A DNA stretch of 6,731 nucleotides from Pseudolabrys sp. (GCA_019246455.1 JAFAQJ010000346.1:1-6731); one strand, 5' to 3'. Positions 1 to 6,731 are shown, numbered from the stretch's first letter. The notes: generated from the letters alone by a model not told the origin. Program-made: numbers and translations.

Positions 1-1383
1 CGGGCCGTCGAACGCTGTTTGCGCGACGATGCTCGGCAAATCGGAGACGCGGGCTGCAATGCGCTTTTCCTCTGGCCGCGTCGCGCTGGCGACCACCACA
101 GCCGGCGTATTGGGATCAAGCCCGGCCGCGAGCGCGCTATCGGCGAATGCACTCAGGGTCTTCGCCGGCATGTAGATAGTCGTCGTCGTGGCGCCGTCTG
201 CGACGCTGCGCCAGTCGATGTCGTCTGGCAGGTGGCCGTCACGCGCATGCCCGGTGATGAGCTGTAGCCGGCGCGATTGGCCACGGCTAGTCAGCGGTAT
301 GCCGAGCCGGCTCGCCGCGCCCTGCGCCGCGGTGATGCCGGGCACAATCTCAACATCGAGGCCGGCATCGCGACACGCTTCGATCTCCTCGCCGGCCCGG
401 GCGAAGATCAGCGGGTCGCCGCCTTTGAGACGCACGACGCGGCGGCCTTTTTGCGCGAGATCCACCATCAGCGCATTGATTTCGCTCTGCTTGCAGGATG
501 GACCGTGTCCGGTCTTGCCGACCAGGATTTTCTTGGCTTCGCGGCGCGCGAAATCGAGCACTTCGCGCGACACCAGATCGTCGAACAGAATGACGTCAGC
601 GGACTGCAACGCGCGCACGGCACGCAGCGTTAGGAGTTCCGGATCACCGGGCCCCGCCCCCACCAGCGTGACCGAGCCCGCTTCGGTCGCGGTCCCCAAA
701 CCGCGAACCTCGTCGAGCAGACCTGTCAGGTCACTATCCTCGGGTTCGCGGTTCGGCTCGCGCACCGCCAGCGCCGTAAAAAGCTGCCAAACGCGGCGGC
801 GGCCGGCGAATGACAGGCCGGACGCCTTGACGGCGCTGCGCCAGCGCCCCGCGGCCTGTGCCCAGCGCGCAAAACCCTGCGGAAGCATCGCCTCGAGCTT
901 GGCGCGGATCGCCTGCGCGAACACTGGCGCCGCGCCGTCAGTCGATATGCCGATGACCAGTGGCGATCGGTTGACGATCGAGCCGAACGAGAAATCACAG
1001 TAGTCCGGCTTGTCGATCACGTTGATCGGCACGCCAGCGGCGCGCGCGGCGGCGGCAAAGGTCGCGGCACTGGCGTTATCCTCGAACGCGCCGATCGCGA
1101 TGGCGGCATTCGTGACATCGTCGGCGCACCAATCGCGTTCGTAGAGAGCAATGGGTCCGCGCGGCGGTTCGGCGACGATGGCGCACATTTCATCGGAAAT
1201 CTCGCCCGCTACGACATCGACCTGCGCGCCGCAGGCGGACAGCAGTTCCGCCTTCCAGGCCGCGGCGGCACTGCCGCCCGCCACCAGGACGCGCTTGCCC
1301 TCGAGCGCAAGGAACACCGGCAGGCGCGAAAGCGGCGTCATGCGGCCCGCCGGCAGATCAGACGGCTTTCGCAACAGCGTCAT
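1..1383 (-). CDS. cysG: CysG siroheme synthase (precorrin-2 dehydrogenase/ferrochelatase fused to uroporphyrinogen-III C-methyltransferase), C-terminus cut off by the window edge
   Basis: Makes siroheme from uroporphyrinogen III: two SAM-dependent methylations, NAD-dependent oxidation, then iron insertion. The frame is open for 461 codons to the left edge; E. coli CysG has 457 residues, so only about 15-30 are missing. The N-terminal Rossmann domain starts at about residue 21 (LPVFLALEGKRVLVAGGS). NVID places D124 at the catalytic Asp equivalent to Salmonella D104. A helical dimerisation region covers about 150-215. The methyltransferase runs from about 237, with VGAGPGDPELLT, D268 (LFDD), K290 (LVGK), RLKGGDPLIFARAGEE from 318, VPGITAAQGAAS from 347 and M405 (IYMP), matching the known SUMT motifs. 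The ATG at 1383 is chosen because AGAGGA lies 9 nt upstream; it overlaps nasA by 26 nt. A second ATG at 1341 (Met15) sits where homology begins but has only a weak SD. In this operon the product serves NirA. Confidence 0.95.
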   Translation of the reverse strand, partial: MTLLRKPSDLPAGRMTPLSRLPVFLALEGKRVLVAGGSAAAAWKAELLSACGAQVDVVAGEISDEMCAIVAEPPRGPIALYERDWCADDVTNAAIAIGAFEDNASAATFAAAARAAGVPINVIDKPDYCDFSFGSIVNRSPLVIGISTDGAAPVFAQAIRAKLEAMLPQGFARWAQAAGRWRSAVKASGLSFAGRRRVWQLFTALAVREPNREPEDSDLTGLLDEVRGLGTATEAGSVTLVGAGPGDPELLTLRAVRALQSADVILFDDLVSREVLDFARREAKKILVGKTGHGPSCKQSEINALMVDLAQKGRRVVRLKGGDPLIFARAGEEIEACRDAGLDVEIVPGITAAQGAASRLGIPLTSRGQSRRLQLITGHARDGHLPDDIDWRSVADGATTTTIYMPAKTLSAFADSALAAGLDPNTPAVVVASATRPEEKRIAARVSDLPSIVAQTAFDGP

Positions 1384-4042
1384 GGCTGAGTATCCTCTTG
1401 AGCTCGGGAATGCAGGAGCCGCAATTCGTTCCGGCGCGCAGCATCGCGCCGATCTGTTCGACCGTGACCGCGGCGCCCGACACGACGGCCTCCCGGATCG
1501 TGTTGATACCCACGCCAAAGCACGCGCAGACGAGAGCGCCGTGATCCACTACGCCGTCGGCCGACTTGCCCGACAGCATGACGCGGCGCTGTGCGTCGTT
1601 GAGTTCGTCGGCCTCGAACAACGCCTTCATCGCGTCCCATTTCGGCATGGCCGCAGGAGGGCCGACGAACAAGCAGCCCTCGAGCTGTCCATCGGCAAAA
1701 TGGGCGCAGCGATAGAGCCCCCGCGGCTCGTCGAGATATTCGGCGCTGTCTGCGCCGAATATCTCGCGCGCCATTTCGCGCCACGCGGCAAGCGGTTGAT
1801 CTCCAGCCAGCAGCAGGCCGAAGCCGCGTGCAAGTTTCACACGACACCACCATGCGTCGTCTGGCGGGGTGGTGCGGTCGCGCGTCAGCGCAAAACCGGT
1901 AAAGGCGAATTCCACGGGAGCAGCCGACACCGGTGTCGCTTTTGCTTCCGGCTGGCCTGAATAAGGATCAGTGACAGGCGCAACGAGGTCGCCGATGCGC
2001 GCCCTCGAGGCGTTCTCGCCGCTCCAATGAATGGGCGCGAACAGCGAACCTCTCTGTTGGCCATCGCTGACCTGGACTTTAAGGACGCATGTGCCGTACG
2101 CCGAGGTCAAGCGCGCAAAACCGCCCTCGATAAGTCCGGCGGTTGCCGCGTCGTCGGGGTGAACTTCAACGAACGGCTCCGGCAAATGCGCGCCCAGCTT
2201 TGCGCTGAGCCCGGTACGAGTCATAGTGTGCCACTGATCGCGGATGCGGCCGGTGTTAAGGCGCAACGGATATTCGGGCGACAGTGCGGTTTTCGGCGCC
2301 GGGGGCTCGGGTGCGTGGAAACGCGCCTTACGATCCGCCGTGAAGAAACCGCCCTCGGCAAAGAAACGAGCACGGCCTTTGCGCTCGCTCGATGTTACTG
2401 GCCACTGGGTCGGGCGGAGCGTATTGAATTCGCTGTCGCTGATCGAAGCCAGTGCGCCGAGGTCGAAGTCGCGCCGGCCGCCGTTTTCGAACCCAGACAG
2501 AGCCGCGTGCTCGCGGAAAACGTCGGCGGCACTGCGGTAATCGAAGCCCGCAAAGCCCATGCGCTTTGCGACCTGCGCGACGATCCACCAATCGGGCCGC
2601 ACCTCGCCCGGCGGTGTCATAAACGCGCGTTGCCGCGAGATGCGCCGTTCCGAATTGGTGACAGTGCCGTCCTTTTCGCCCCAGGCCGACGCCGGGAGAA
2701 CGACATGCGGGCCGGCGGCGAGCGTATCGTTTAGCCGCACATTGTCGGACACGACGAACAGATCGAGCTTCTCGAGCGCGCGCGCCATCGCACCGGCGCG
2801 CGGCAGTGACACCGCCGGATTGGTCGCCATGACCCACAGCGCTTTGATCTCGCCGCGCTCGATCGCCTCGAACATCTGCGCGGCCTTGAGGCCTTCGCGC
2901 CGCGCCATCGCCGGCGCATTCCAGAAGCGGCGTACGCGATCGATATCCTCGGGCACGAAGTTCATGTGAGCGGCAAGCTGATTGGCGAGGCCGCCGACCT
3001 CGCGGCCGCCCATCGCATTCGGCTGGCCGGTCAGCGACAACGGCCCCATGCCGGGCCGTCCGATGCGCCCCGTCGCAAGGTGGCAATTGATTATGGTCGT
3101 GACCTTGTCGGTGCCCTGCGCCGACTGGTTGACGCCTTGCGAGTAGCCCGTGACGACCTTCGGTGTCGTTCGGAAGAGGTTAAAAAACGCCGTGACATCC
3201 GCGACCTCGAGACCGGCAAGTTCCGCCGTCCTCTCGGGCGTTGGCGCGAGATATCGCGCTGCGGCCAGCGCTTGCGCAAAGCCCGACGTGTGGCGCTCCA
3301 TGTAGTTGAAATCGAGCGCACCGTTATCAGCGAGGTGGACCAGCAATCCGCTGAACAGCGCGCTGTCCATGCCCGGGGCGACTGGCAGAAAGAGATCCGC
3401 GTCCTCGGCGGTCGCAGTACGGCGCGGAGCGATCACGCCGATCCTGGCGCCGCGCTCGCGCTTGTTCTTGACGAGGCGCTGATAGAGCACGGGGTGGCAC
3501 CAGGCGGCGTTCGAGCCAACCAGCACGATCAGATCAGCCTGATCGAGGTCCTCGTAGTTGCCCGGCACGGTATCGCTGCCGAAGGCGCGGCGGTGACCGG
3601 CGACCGACGACGCCATGCACAGCCGCGAATTGGTGTCGACATTGGCCGAGCCACTGAAGCCCTTCATCAGCTTGTTGGCGACGTAATAATCCTCGGTGAG
3701 CAATTGGCCGGACAGATAGAACGCTACTGCGTCCGGACCGTGCTGTTCGATGGTGCGCAATAGGCCGCTGGCCACGAGATCGAGCGCATCGTCCCACGCT
3801 ACCTGCGCGAGTGTGCCATTCGCATCGCGCACCATCGGATGCAACAGTCGTGTTTCGATACCGAGCGTGTCACCGAGCGCCGAACCTTTGGAGCACAGGC
3901 GGGCGAAATTCGCCGGATGATCCGGATCGCCGGCAATGAGCGCGCCCCCGTGGCCGTCCGGCTTCGCCAGAATGCCGCAGCCGACGCCGCAATACGGACA
4001 CGTCGTGCGGACCGCTGGCGGCTGATGCGACGGCACGTTCAT
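1358..4042 (-). CDS. nasA: NasA assimilatory nitrate reductase, molybdopterin/[4Fe-4S] catalytic subunit with C-terminal BFD [2Fe-2S] domain
   Basis: Cytoplasmic reduction of nitrate to nitrite at a bis-molybdopterin guanine dinucleotide centre. In the 894 residues, C15, C18, C22 and C50 (TCPYCGVGC...LCSKGSA) bind a [4Fe-4S] cluster. The molybdopterin oxidoreductase core runs from about 65 to 490, with C142 in NSRLCMASSVAG as the expected molybdenum ligand and the NasA-typical GYSQGVNQSAQGTDK from 299. The dinucleotide-binding domain covers about 590-710 (RLNTGRIRDQWHTMTRTG). A linking region resembling reductase C-terminal folds covers about 715-825. A BFD-type [2Fe-2S] domain ends the protein (C839, C841, C874, C877), as in Klebsiella-type NasA. 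There is no Tat signal or membrane segment, which argues against periplasmic NapA. The ATG shares its A with the TGA of the flavoprotein gene, and AGGA lies 9 nt upstream. The protein has no flavin of its own, so the preceding flavoprotein is the likely partner. A perfect 15-bp inverted repeat lies within codons for about residues 759-771. Confidence 0.95.
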   Translation of the reverse strand: MNVPSHQPPAVRTTCPYCGVGCGILAKPDGHGGALIAGDPDHPANFARLCSKGSALGDTLGIETRLLHPMVRDANGTLAQVAWDDALDLVASGLLRTIEQHGPDAVAFYLSGQLLTEDYYVANKLMKGFSGSANVDTNSRLCMASSVAGHRRAFGSDTVPGNYEDLDQADLIVLVGSNAAWCHPVLYQRLVKNKRERGARIGVIAPRRTATAEDADLFLPVAPGMDSALFSGLLVHLADNGALDFNYMERHTSGFAQALAAARYLAPTPERTAELAGLEVADVTAFFNLFRTTPKVVTGYSQGVNQSAQGTDKVTTIINCHLATGRIGRPGMGPLSLTGQPNAMGGREVGGLANQLAAHMNFVPEDIDRVRRFWNAPAMARREGLKAAQMFEAIERGEIKALWVMATNPAVSLPRAGAMARALEKLDLFVVSDNVRLNDTLAAGPHVVLPASAWGEKDGTVTNSERRISRQRAFMTPPGEVRPDWWIVAQVAKRMGFAGFDYRSAADVFREHAALSGFENGGRRDFDLGALASISDSEFNTLRPTQWPVTSSERKGRARFFAEGGFFTADRKARFHAPEPPAPKTALSPEYPLRLNTGRIRDQWHTMTRTGLSAKLGAHLPEPFVEVHPDDAATAGLIEGGFARLTSAYGTCVLKVQVSDGQQRGSLFAPIHWSGENASRARIGDLVAPVTDPYSGQPEAKATPVSAAPVEFAFTGFALTRDRTTPPDDAWWCRVKLARGFGLLLAGDQPLAAWREMAREIFGADSAEYLDEPRGLYRCAHFADGQLEGCLFVGPPAAMPKWDAMKALFEADELNDAQRRVMLSGKSADGVVDHGALVCACFGVGINTIREAVVSGAAVTVEQIGAMLRAGTNCGSCIPELKRILSHDAVAKAV
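1393..1398 (-). promoter_or_regulatory. Shine-Dalgarno site that decides the cysG start
   Basis: AGAGGA on the minus strand lies 9 nt before the ATG at 1383, within the nasA coding sequence. The alternative ATG at 1341 is preceded only by GC-rich sequence (GGCGGGCCGC) with no comparable purine run. This favours the longer CysG and a 26-nt overlap with nasA. Confidence 0.6.
1732..1766. repeat. Perfect 15-bp inverted repeat with 5-nt loop inside nasA
   Basis: The arms CGAGATATTCGGCGC (1732-1746) and GCGCCGAATATCTCG (1752-1766) are exact reverse complements, separated by tgtct (1747-1751). The pairing stops at the next base on each side. In the operon transcript this would form a stable 15-bp hairpin about 350 nt upstream of the cysG start. 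No T-tract follows on either strand, so it does not look like an intrinsic terminator. It lies in codons for about NasA residues 759-771, in the region linking the molybdopterin and BFD domains. Its function is unknown; mRNA processing or stability, a protein-binding palindrome, or a scar of template switching are all possible. Confidence 0.9.
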
Positions 4043-5661
4043 CAGTAGACGTCCTGCTGGAAGCGGCCGGATTTCTTGAGGCCCGCGACGAAGCTCGCCG
4101 CCTCCTCGAGGCTGCGCGCACCATGCTGCGCGACGATATCGACCAGCGCACGCTCGACGTCCTTGGCCATGCGCTTGGCGTCACCGCAGATATAAATGTG
4201 CGCGCCGTCGGCGATCCACGACCACAGGTCGCGGCCGACCTCGCGCATGCGGTCCTGCACATAGAATTTGTCCTTGGCATCGCGCGACCACGCGAGCGAC
4301 AGGCGCGTGAGCAAGCCGGACTTCTTCATCGCGTTAAATTCTTCCTCGTAGAAGAAATCGCTGGTGGAGCGTTGATGCCCGAAGAACAGCCAATTGCGGC
4401 CCGGGGATTTCGTCGCCATGCGCTCCTGCAGGAAGGCGCGGAACGGCGCGACACCGGTGCCGGGGCCCACCATGATGATCGGCGTCGCCGGGTCCTCCGG
4501 CAGGCCAAAGGCATGGGCGCGTTGAACATAGACTTTGATCGGAGAGCCGGGCGCGATCCGGTCGGCGAGAAAGGTCGAGGCAACGCCGAGGCGTTTGCGG
4601 CCGCCGACTTCGTAACGGACGGTGTCGACCGTGAGCGCGACCTTGCCCGGGTTGACCTTGAAGGACGATGAAATGGAATAGAGGCGCGGCTGCAACGGAT
4701 CGAGCGCTTCGATCAGCGCCTCGGGATCGGGCCGGACGCCTTCGAACTTCTGGAGCGCGCCGAGAACATCGAGCGTTGCCGCATCGCCATCCGGGTCTTC
4801 GCCCGACGCCAGCGCCCTCGCCTTTTTACGGCGATCGCCACCGGTGATGTAAGACAACAACTGGAACAGCATGTCAGGCGCCGGCGACAGCGAGACGCCA
4901 TCGGTCAGCACCTCGCGTAAAGTGCGCCCGCCGATCGGAAAGTCGCCCGGCGCACCGAGCACTTTCAGCACCGCCTCGACGAGGGCCGGATCGTTCGACG
5001 GAAAAAGGCCGAACGAGTCGCCGACGACGTAGTCCAGCCCGGACTCCGAAAGATCGATATCGACGTGCCAGGTCTCCTTCTCGGACCCCACTTTGTTGAG
5101 CCGGGTGCGGCCGAGGAACCTGGCAACCATCGGATTGTCCCGCGAGCGGCCGGGCCGAGTGGGGATGAGGGCCGACGGCGCGGGCTCAGACGCCGGATTT
5201 TCCGGCGCGGGGGCGCCATTGCCGATCTCCTCGTAGAGCGCCTTGACCATACGGGCGGTGTCTTTGCCGCCCGGCACGCACAGATTGAGCCGCTCTTCCT
5301 TCTTGTCGAAGATCGCCTTCGAGTAGGTTTTGCAGTCGTAGCCGCATTGGCCGCAATCCTGCTGTGCCATTGCCGCCATCAGCTTCATGCGCACCGAGCG
5401 GCCCTCGGCGAGCTTCATGCGCTCGGCGAGCGGAATGGTCTGGTCGTGCCAGGGCGTATCGCCTTCGTCTTCTGCCGCCTTTCCTCCCGCCATGCCCGGC
5501 AGCAACGCCGCCGCCTGCTCGCTCGACAATGGCGTGATGCCGGTGCCGTCAAGGGAGACGAAGCCAGCGAAAAAACCATTGAGCCAGGCGCGCTGCTCTT
5601 CACTGAAGGGCGCGGTTTCCGGAACGAAGGACGGGATGGGCGGCGGCAAAGGTTGGGTCAT
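4042..5661 (-). CDS. CysJ-like (sulfite reductase alpha subunit-type) NADPH/FAD flavoprotein reductase with N-terminal Fe-S domain
   Basis: Probable electron-input protein that takes hydride from NADPH onto FAD and passes electrons through an Fe-S centre to the operon's reductases. Of 539 residues, about 85-145 hold a four-Cys motif, C103, C106, C110 and C128 (CGQCGYDC...LCVPGG), resembling the RnfB-type FeS domain. A Pro/Ala-rich linker spans about 148-172. The rest is a CysJ/cytochrome P450 reductase-type module: FAD motif RLYS at 326-329, flavin phosphate loop GVASTFLAD from 359, nucleotide loop MVGPGTGVAPFRAF from 397, and ICGD at 491-494. S459, R460, K465 and Y467 match the spacing of 2'-phosphate contacts in NADPH enzymes, and terminal Y539 (QQDVY) matches CysJ's flavin-stacking end. 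There is no flavodoxin domain. The start is supported by GGAGG 7 nt upstream and a 4-nt overlap with nirA. Such genes are often annotated sulfite reductase subunit alpha, but this operon points to nitrate/nitrite reduction. Confidence 0.9.
   Translation of the reverse strand: MTQPLPPPIPSFVPETAPFSEEQRAWLNGFFAGFVSLDGTGITPLSSEQAAALLPGMAGGKAAEDEGDTPWHDQTIPLAERMKLAEGRSVRMKLMAAMAQQDCGQCGYDCKTYSKAIFDKKEERLNLCVPGGKDTARMVKALYEEIGNGAPAPENPASEPAPSALIPTRPGRSRDNPMVARFLGRTRLNKVGSEKETWHVDIDLSESGLDYVVGDSFGLFPSNDPALVEAVLKVLGAPGDFPIGGRTLREVLTDGVSLSPAPDMLFQLLSYITGGDRRKKARALASGEDPDGDAATLDVLGALQKFEGVRPDPEALIEALDPLQPRLYSISSSFKVNPGKVALTVDTVRYEVGGRKRLGVASTFLADRIAPGSPIKVYVQRAHAFGLPEDPATPIIMVGPGTGVAPFRAFLQERMATKSPGRNWLFFGHQRSTSDFFYEEEFNAMKKSGLLTRLSLAWSRDAKDKFYVQDRMREVGRDLWSWIADGAHIYICGDAKRMAKDVERALVDIVAQHGARSLEEAASFVAGLKKSGRFQQDVY
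4052..4055 (-). promoter_or_regulatory. Shine-Dalgarno-like site for nasA
   Basis: AGGA (within GCAGGAC) on the minus strand lies 9 nt before the nasA ATG at 4042, inside the final codons of the flavoprotein gene. Together with the TGATG stop/start junction it supports translational coupling. The match is short, so confidence is moderate. Confidence 0.55.
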
Positions 5662-6731
5662 TCCGCCGCCTCCGCGTCCACCATCGCCTTTAGCGCTTCA
5701 ATTTCGTGACGGCGCGAGAATGCGAGAAATGTCTCATCCGCCGAGGCGCGATTGGCGAGGTACGCCTTGAGCACCCGCTCGACCGTGCGCGGGGCGTCAG
5801 GCGCCTTGACGTCGCGGATCAACTCGCGCGCGAGCGCTGCGTCGGGTCCGAAACCCCCACCGACATGGATGTGATAGCCCTCGACCGGCTCGGCATCCTC
5901 GCCGACGTCGACCTTGCACGCGAGCAGCCCGATATCGCCGATGTAGTGCTGCGCGCAGGAATGGTGGCAGCCGGTTAGATGGATATTGACCGGGGTGTCG
6001 ATGGCGACGCGCGGCTCGCACCATGCCGCGATCTCCTCGGCATGTTCTTTGGTGCGCGCTGCCGCGAACCGGCAGCCGGTCGCGCCGGTGCAGGCGACGA
6101 GCCCAGCACGGATCGCGGTTGCTTTCGTGTTGAGGCCGAGCGCTTCAATTGCGTCTTTGGCTGCGGCAATCTTCTCGTCCGGCACGCCGGACAGCAGCAG
6201 GTTTTGCCAAACAGTCAGGCGAATATCGCCGTCACCGAAGTCTTGCGCGATCTTCGCCAGCCCGCGCATCTGCGCAGCGGACATCTTGCCGACCGGGAAG
6301 ACCACCCCGATCCAGTTCAGCCCCGGCTGTTTCTGCGCATGCACGCCGATATGGGCAAGGCGATCGAACGATGGGCGCGGCACGACGGCTTCGGCCTGGA
6401 CGTGAACGAGCTTGCGGCCGAACTTATCCTCGACCAGCGCGAGGAATTTTTCGAAGCCCATCGCATCGAGGACGTATTTCAGCCGTGCCTTGTTGCGGTT
6501 GGTGCGGTCACCGTGCTCGATGTAGACCCGCACGATGGCATCGGCGACCGGCGTCGCCTCTTGCGGCTTCAAAATGACCCCGGTATCGCGAGCGAAATCG
6601 CGATGCCCGGTAATGCCGCCCAAAGCCAGCCGGAAATAGATGCCCGGCGCGACGCCGAAACCGTCCCTCACCTCGACCGCCTGAAAGCCGATGTCGTTGG
6701 TGTCCTCGAGAACCGGGATACGGCCACCGCC
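5658..6731 (-). CDS. nirA: NirA-type siroheme/[4Fe-4S] assimilatory nitrite reductase, N-terminal part cut off by the window edge
   Basis: Reduces nitrite to ammonium with six electrons at a coupled siroheme/[4Fe-4S] centre in the cytoplasm. The frame is open from the right edge, giving 357 codons in the window; family members are roughly 500-600 residues, so the N-terminal third or so is missing. In fragment numbering, an NIR/SIR-type half runs from about residue 1 to 100 and includes the basic stretch RTNRNKARLKY. A ferredoxin-like half follows at about 135-200 (PGLNWIGVVFPVGK onward). The cluster ligands are C214 and C220 (ACTGATGC) and C255 and C259 (TGCHHSC). The ACTG and HLTGCHHSCAQHYIGDIGL contexts fit nitrite reductase better than CysI sulfite reductase, whose last motif is usually TGCPNGC. 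The fragment has no FAD or ferredoxin domain, so it needs an external donor. Its TGA overlaps the next start by 4 nt (ATGA). CysG, encoded downstream, would supply siroheme. A sulfite reductase role is less likely but cannot be fully excluded. Confidence 0.9.
   Translation of the reverse strand, partial: GGGRIPVLEDTNDIGFQAVEVRDGFGVAPGIYFRLALGGITGHRDFARDTGVILKPQEATPVADAIVRVYIEHGDRTNRNKARLKYVLDAMGFEKFLALVEDKFGRKLVHVQAEAVVPRPSFDRLAHIGVHAQKQPGLNWIGVVFPVGKMSAAQMRGLAKIAQDFGDGDIRLTVWQNLLLSGVPDEKIAAAKDAIEALGLNTKATAIRAGLVACTGATGCRFAAARTKEHAEEIAAWCEPRVAIDTPVNIHLTGCHHSCAQHYIGDIGLLACKVDVGEDAEPVEGYHIHVGGGFGPDAALARELIRDVKAPDAPRTVERVLKAYLANRASADETFLAFSRRHEIEALKAMVDAEAAE
5669..5673 (-). promoter_or_regulatory. 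Shine-Dalgarno site for the flavoprotein gene
   Basis: GGAGG on the minus strand lies 7 nt before the ATG at 5661, inside the last codons of nirA. It is the strongest ribosome-binding match of the three internal gene junctions. It supports this start and reinitiation at the ATGA overlap. Confidence 0.8.

Noticed and set aside
303..314. 12-bp perfect palindrome CGAGCCGGCTCG in cysG
   Set aside because: Short, GC-only apart from one central-symmetric A/T pair, and inside conserved methyltransferase codons; not beyond chance for this composition.
545..569. 8-bp inverted repeat CGCGCGAA/TTCGCGCG with 9-nt loop in cysG
   Set aside because: Arms of this length and composition are expected several times in a window this GC-rich; no T-tract or regulatory context.
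188..1003. Long plus-strand open frame (271 codons) opposite cysG
   Set aside because: It is antisense to a cysG frame with well-conserved motifs. The translation is Arg/Ser/Pro-rich with no recognisable domain, as expected from GC-rich third-position bias.
1151..1960. Long plus-strand open frame (269 codons) opposite the cysG start and nasA end
   Set aside because: Shadow of two confirmed minus-strand genes; no family resemblance and no convincing ribosome-binding context.
2966..3763. Plus-strand open frame of 265 codons within nasA
   Set aside because: Lies opposite the conserved molybdopterin core of NasA; composition is typical of an antisense shadow in high-GC DNA.
3902..3933. Cluster of short quasi-palindromes (GGCGAA-a-TTCGCC and CCGGAT-g-ATCCGG) near the nasA 5' end
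   Set aside because: The arms are only 6 bp, which is common by chance in GC-rich coding DNA, and the bases are explained by conserved NasA codons.
5065..5709. Plus-strand open frame of 214 codons opposite the flavoprotein gene and nirA end
   Set aside because: Arg/Ala/Gly-rich shadow frame across a well-supported gene junction.
5658..6671. GTG at 6671 as the start of nirA
   Set aside because: The frame stays open upstream to the window edge and encodes GGGRIPVLEDTNDIGFQAVE, in keeping with the family. The GTG is an internal valine codon and the gene is cut by the edge.
5658..6731. Sulfite reductase hemoprotein (CysI) as the identity of the first gene
   Set aside because: The ACTG...C and TGCHHSCAQ motifs fit the nitrite reductase branch, and the gene sits beside nasA and cysG. 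CysI usually shows TGCPNGC.

Overview
The window comes from a GC-rich bacterium and is densely coding. Four genes lie head to tail on the minus strand and fill it from end to end. Together they form an assimilatory nitrate/nitrite reduction operon. High GC with strong third-position bias, a siroheme synthase with the alphaproteobacterial-style N-terminus (LPVFLALEGKR...VAGGS), and the gene order nitrite reductase / CysJ-like flavoprotein / nitrate reductase / cysG all suggest an alphaproteobacterium of the Hyphomicrobiales (Bradyrhizobium/Rhodopseudomonas/Xanthobacteraceae type). That placement comes from recognising family features, not from a search.

Layout in transcription order, right to left. 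(1) 6731-5658: NirA-type siroheme/[4Fe-4S] nitrite reductase, with its N-terminal part beyond the right edge. (2) 5661-4042: a 539-residue NADPH- and FAD-binding flavoprotein with a CysJ-type C-terminal half. Instead of the flavodoxin (FMN) domain it carries a four-cysteine Fe-S motif. (3) 4042-1358: NasA, a molybdopterin assimilatory nitrate reductase with an N-terminal [4Fe-4S] domain and a C-terminal BFD-type [2Fe-2S] domain. (4) 1383-1: CysG, a fused siroheme synthase, with its last few residues beyond the left edge. Successive genes overlap by 4, 1 and 26 nt, and each internal start has a Shine-Dalgarno-like sequence inside the preceding gene, so translation is probably coupled. There is no intergenic stretch, so no promoter, operator or terminator of the operon lies in the window.

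How the genes fit together: NasA reduces nitrate to nitrite and NirA reduces nitrite to ammonium. CysG makes the siroheme that NirA needs. The flavoprotein is the only NAD(P)H-dehydrogenase-like protein in the window and is the likely electron entry point for NasA, and possibly for NirA.

The pathway is known. Two things deserve a second look. One is a perfect 15-bp inverted repeat with a 5-nt loop inside the nasA coding sequence (1732-1766), far longer than expected by chance. The other is the replacement of the flavodoxin domain by an Fe-S domain in the CysJ-like flavoprotein. I saw no RNA genes, mobile elements or CRISPR arrays.
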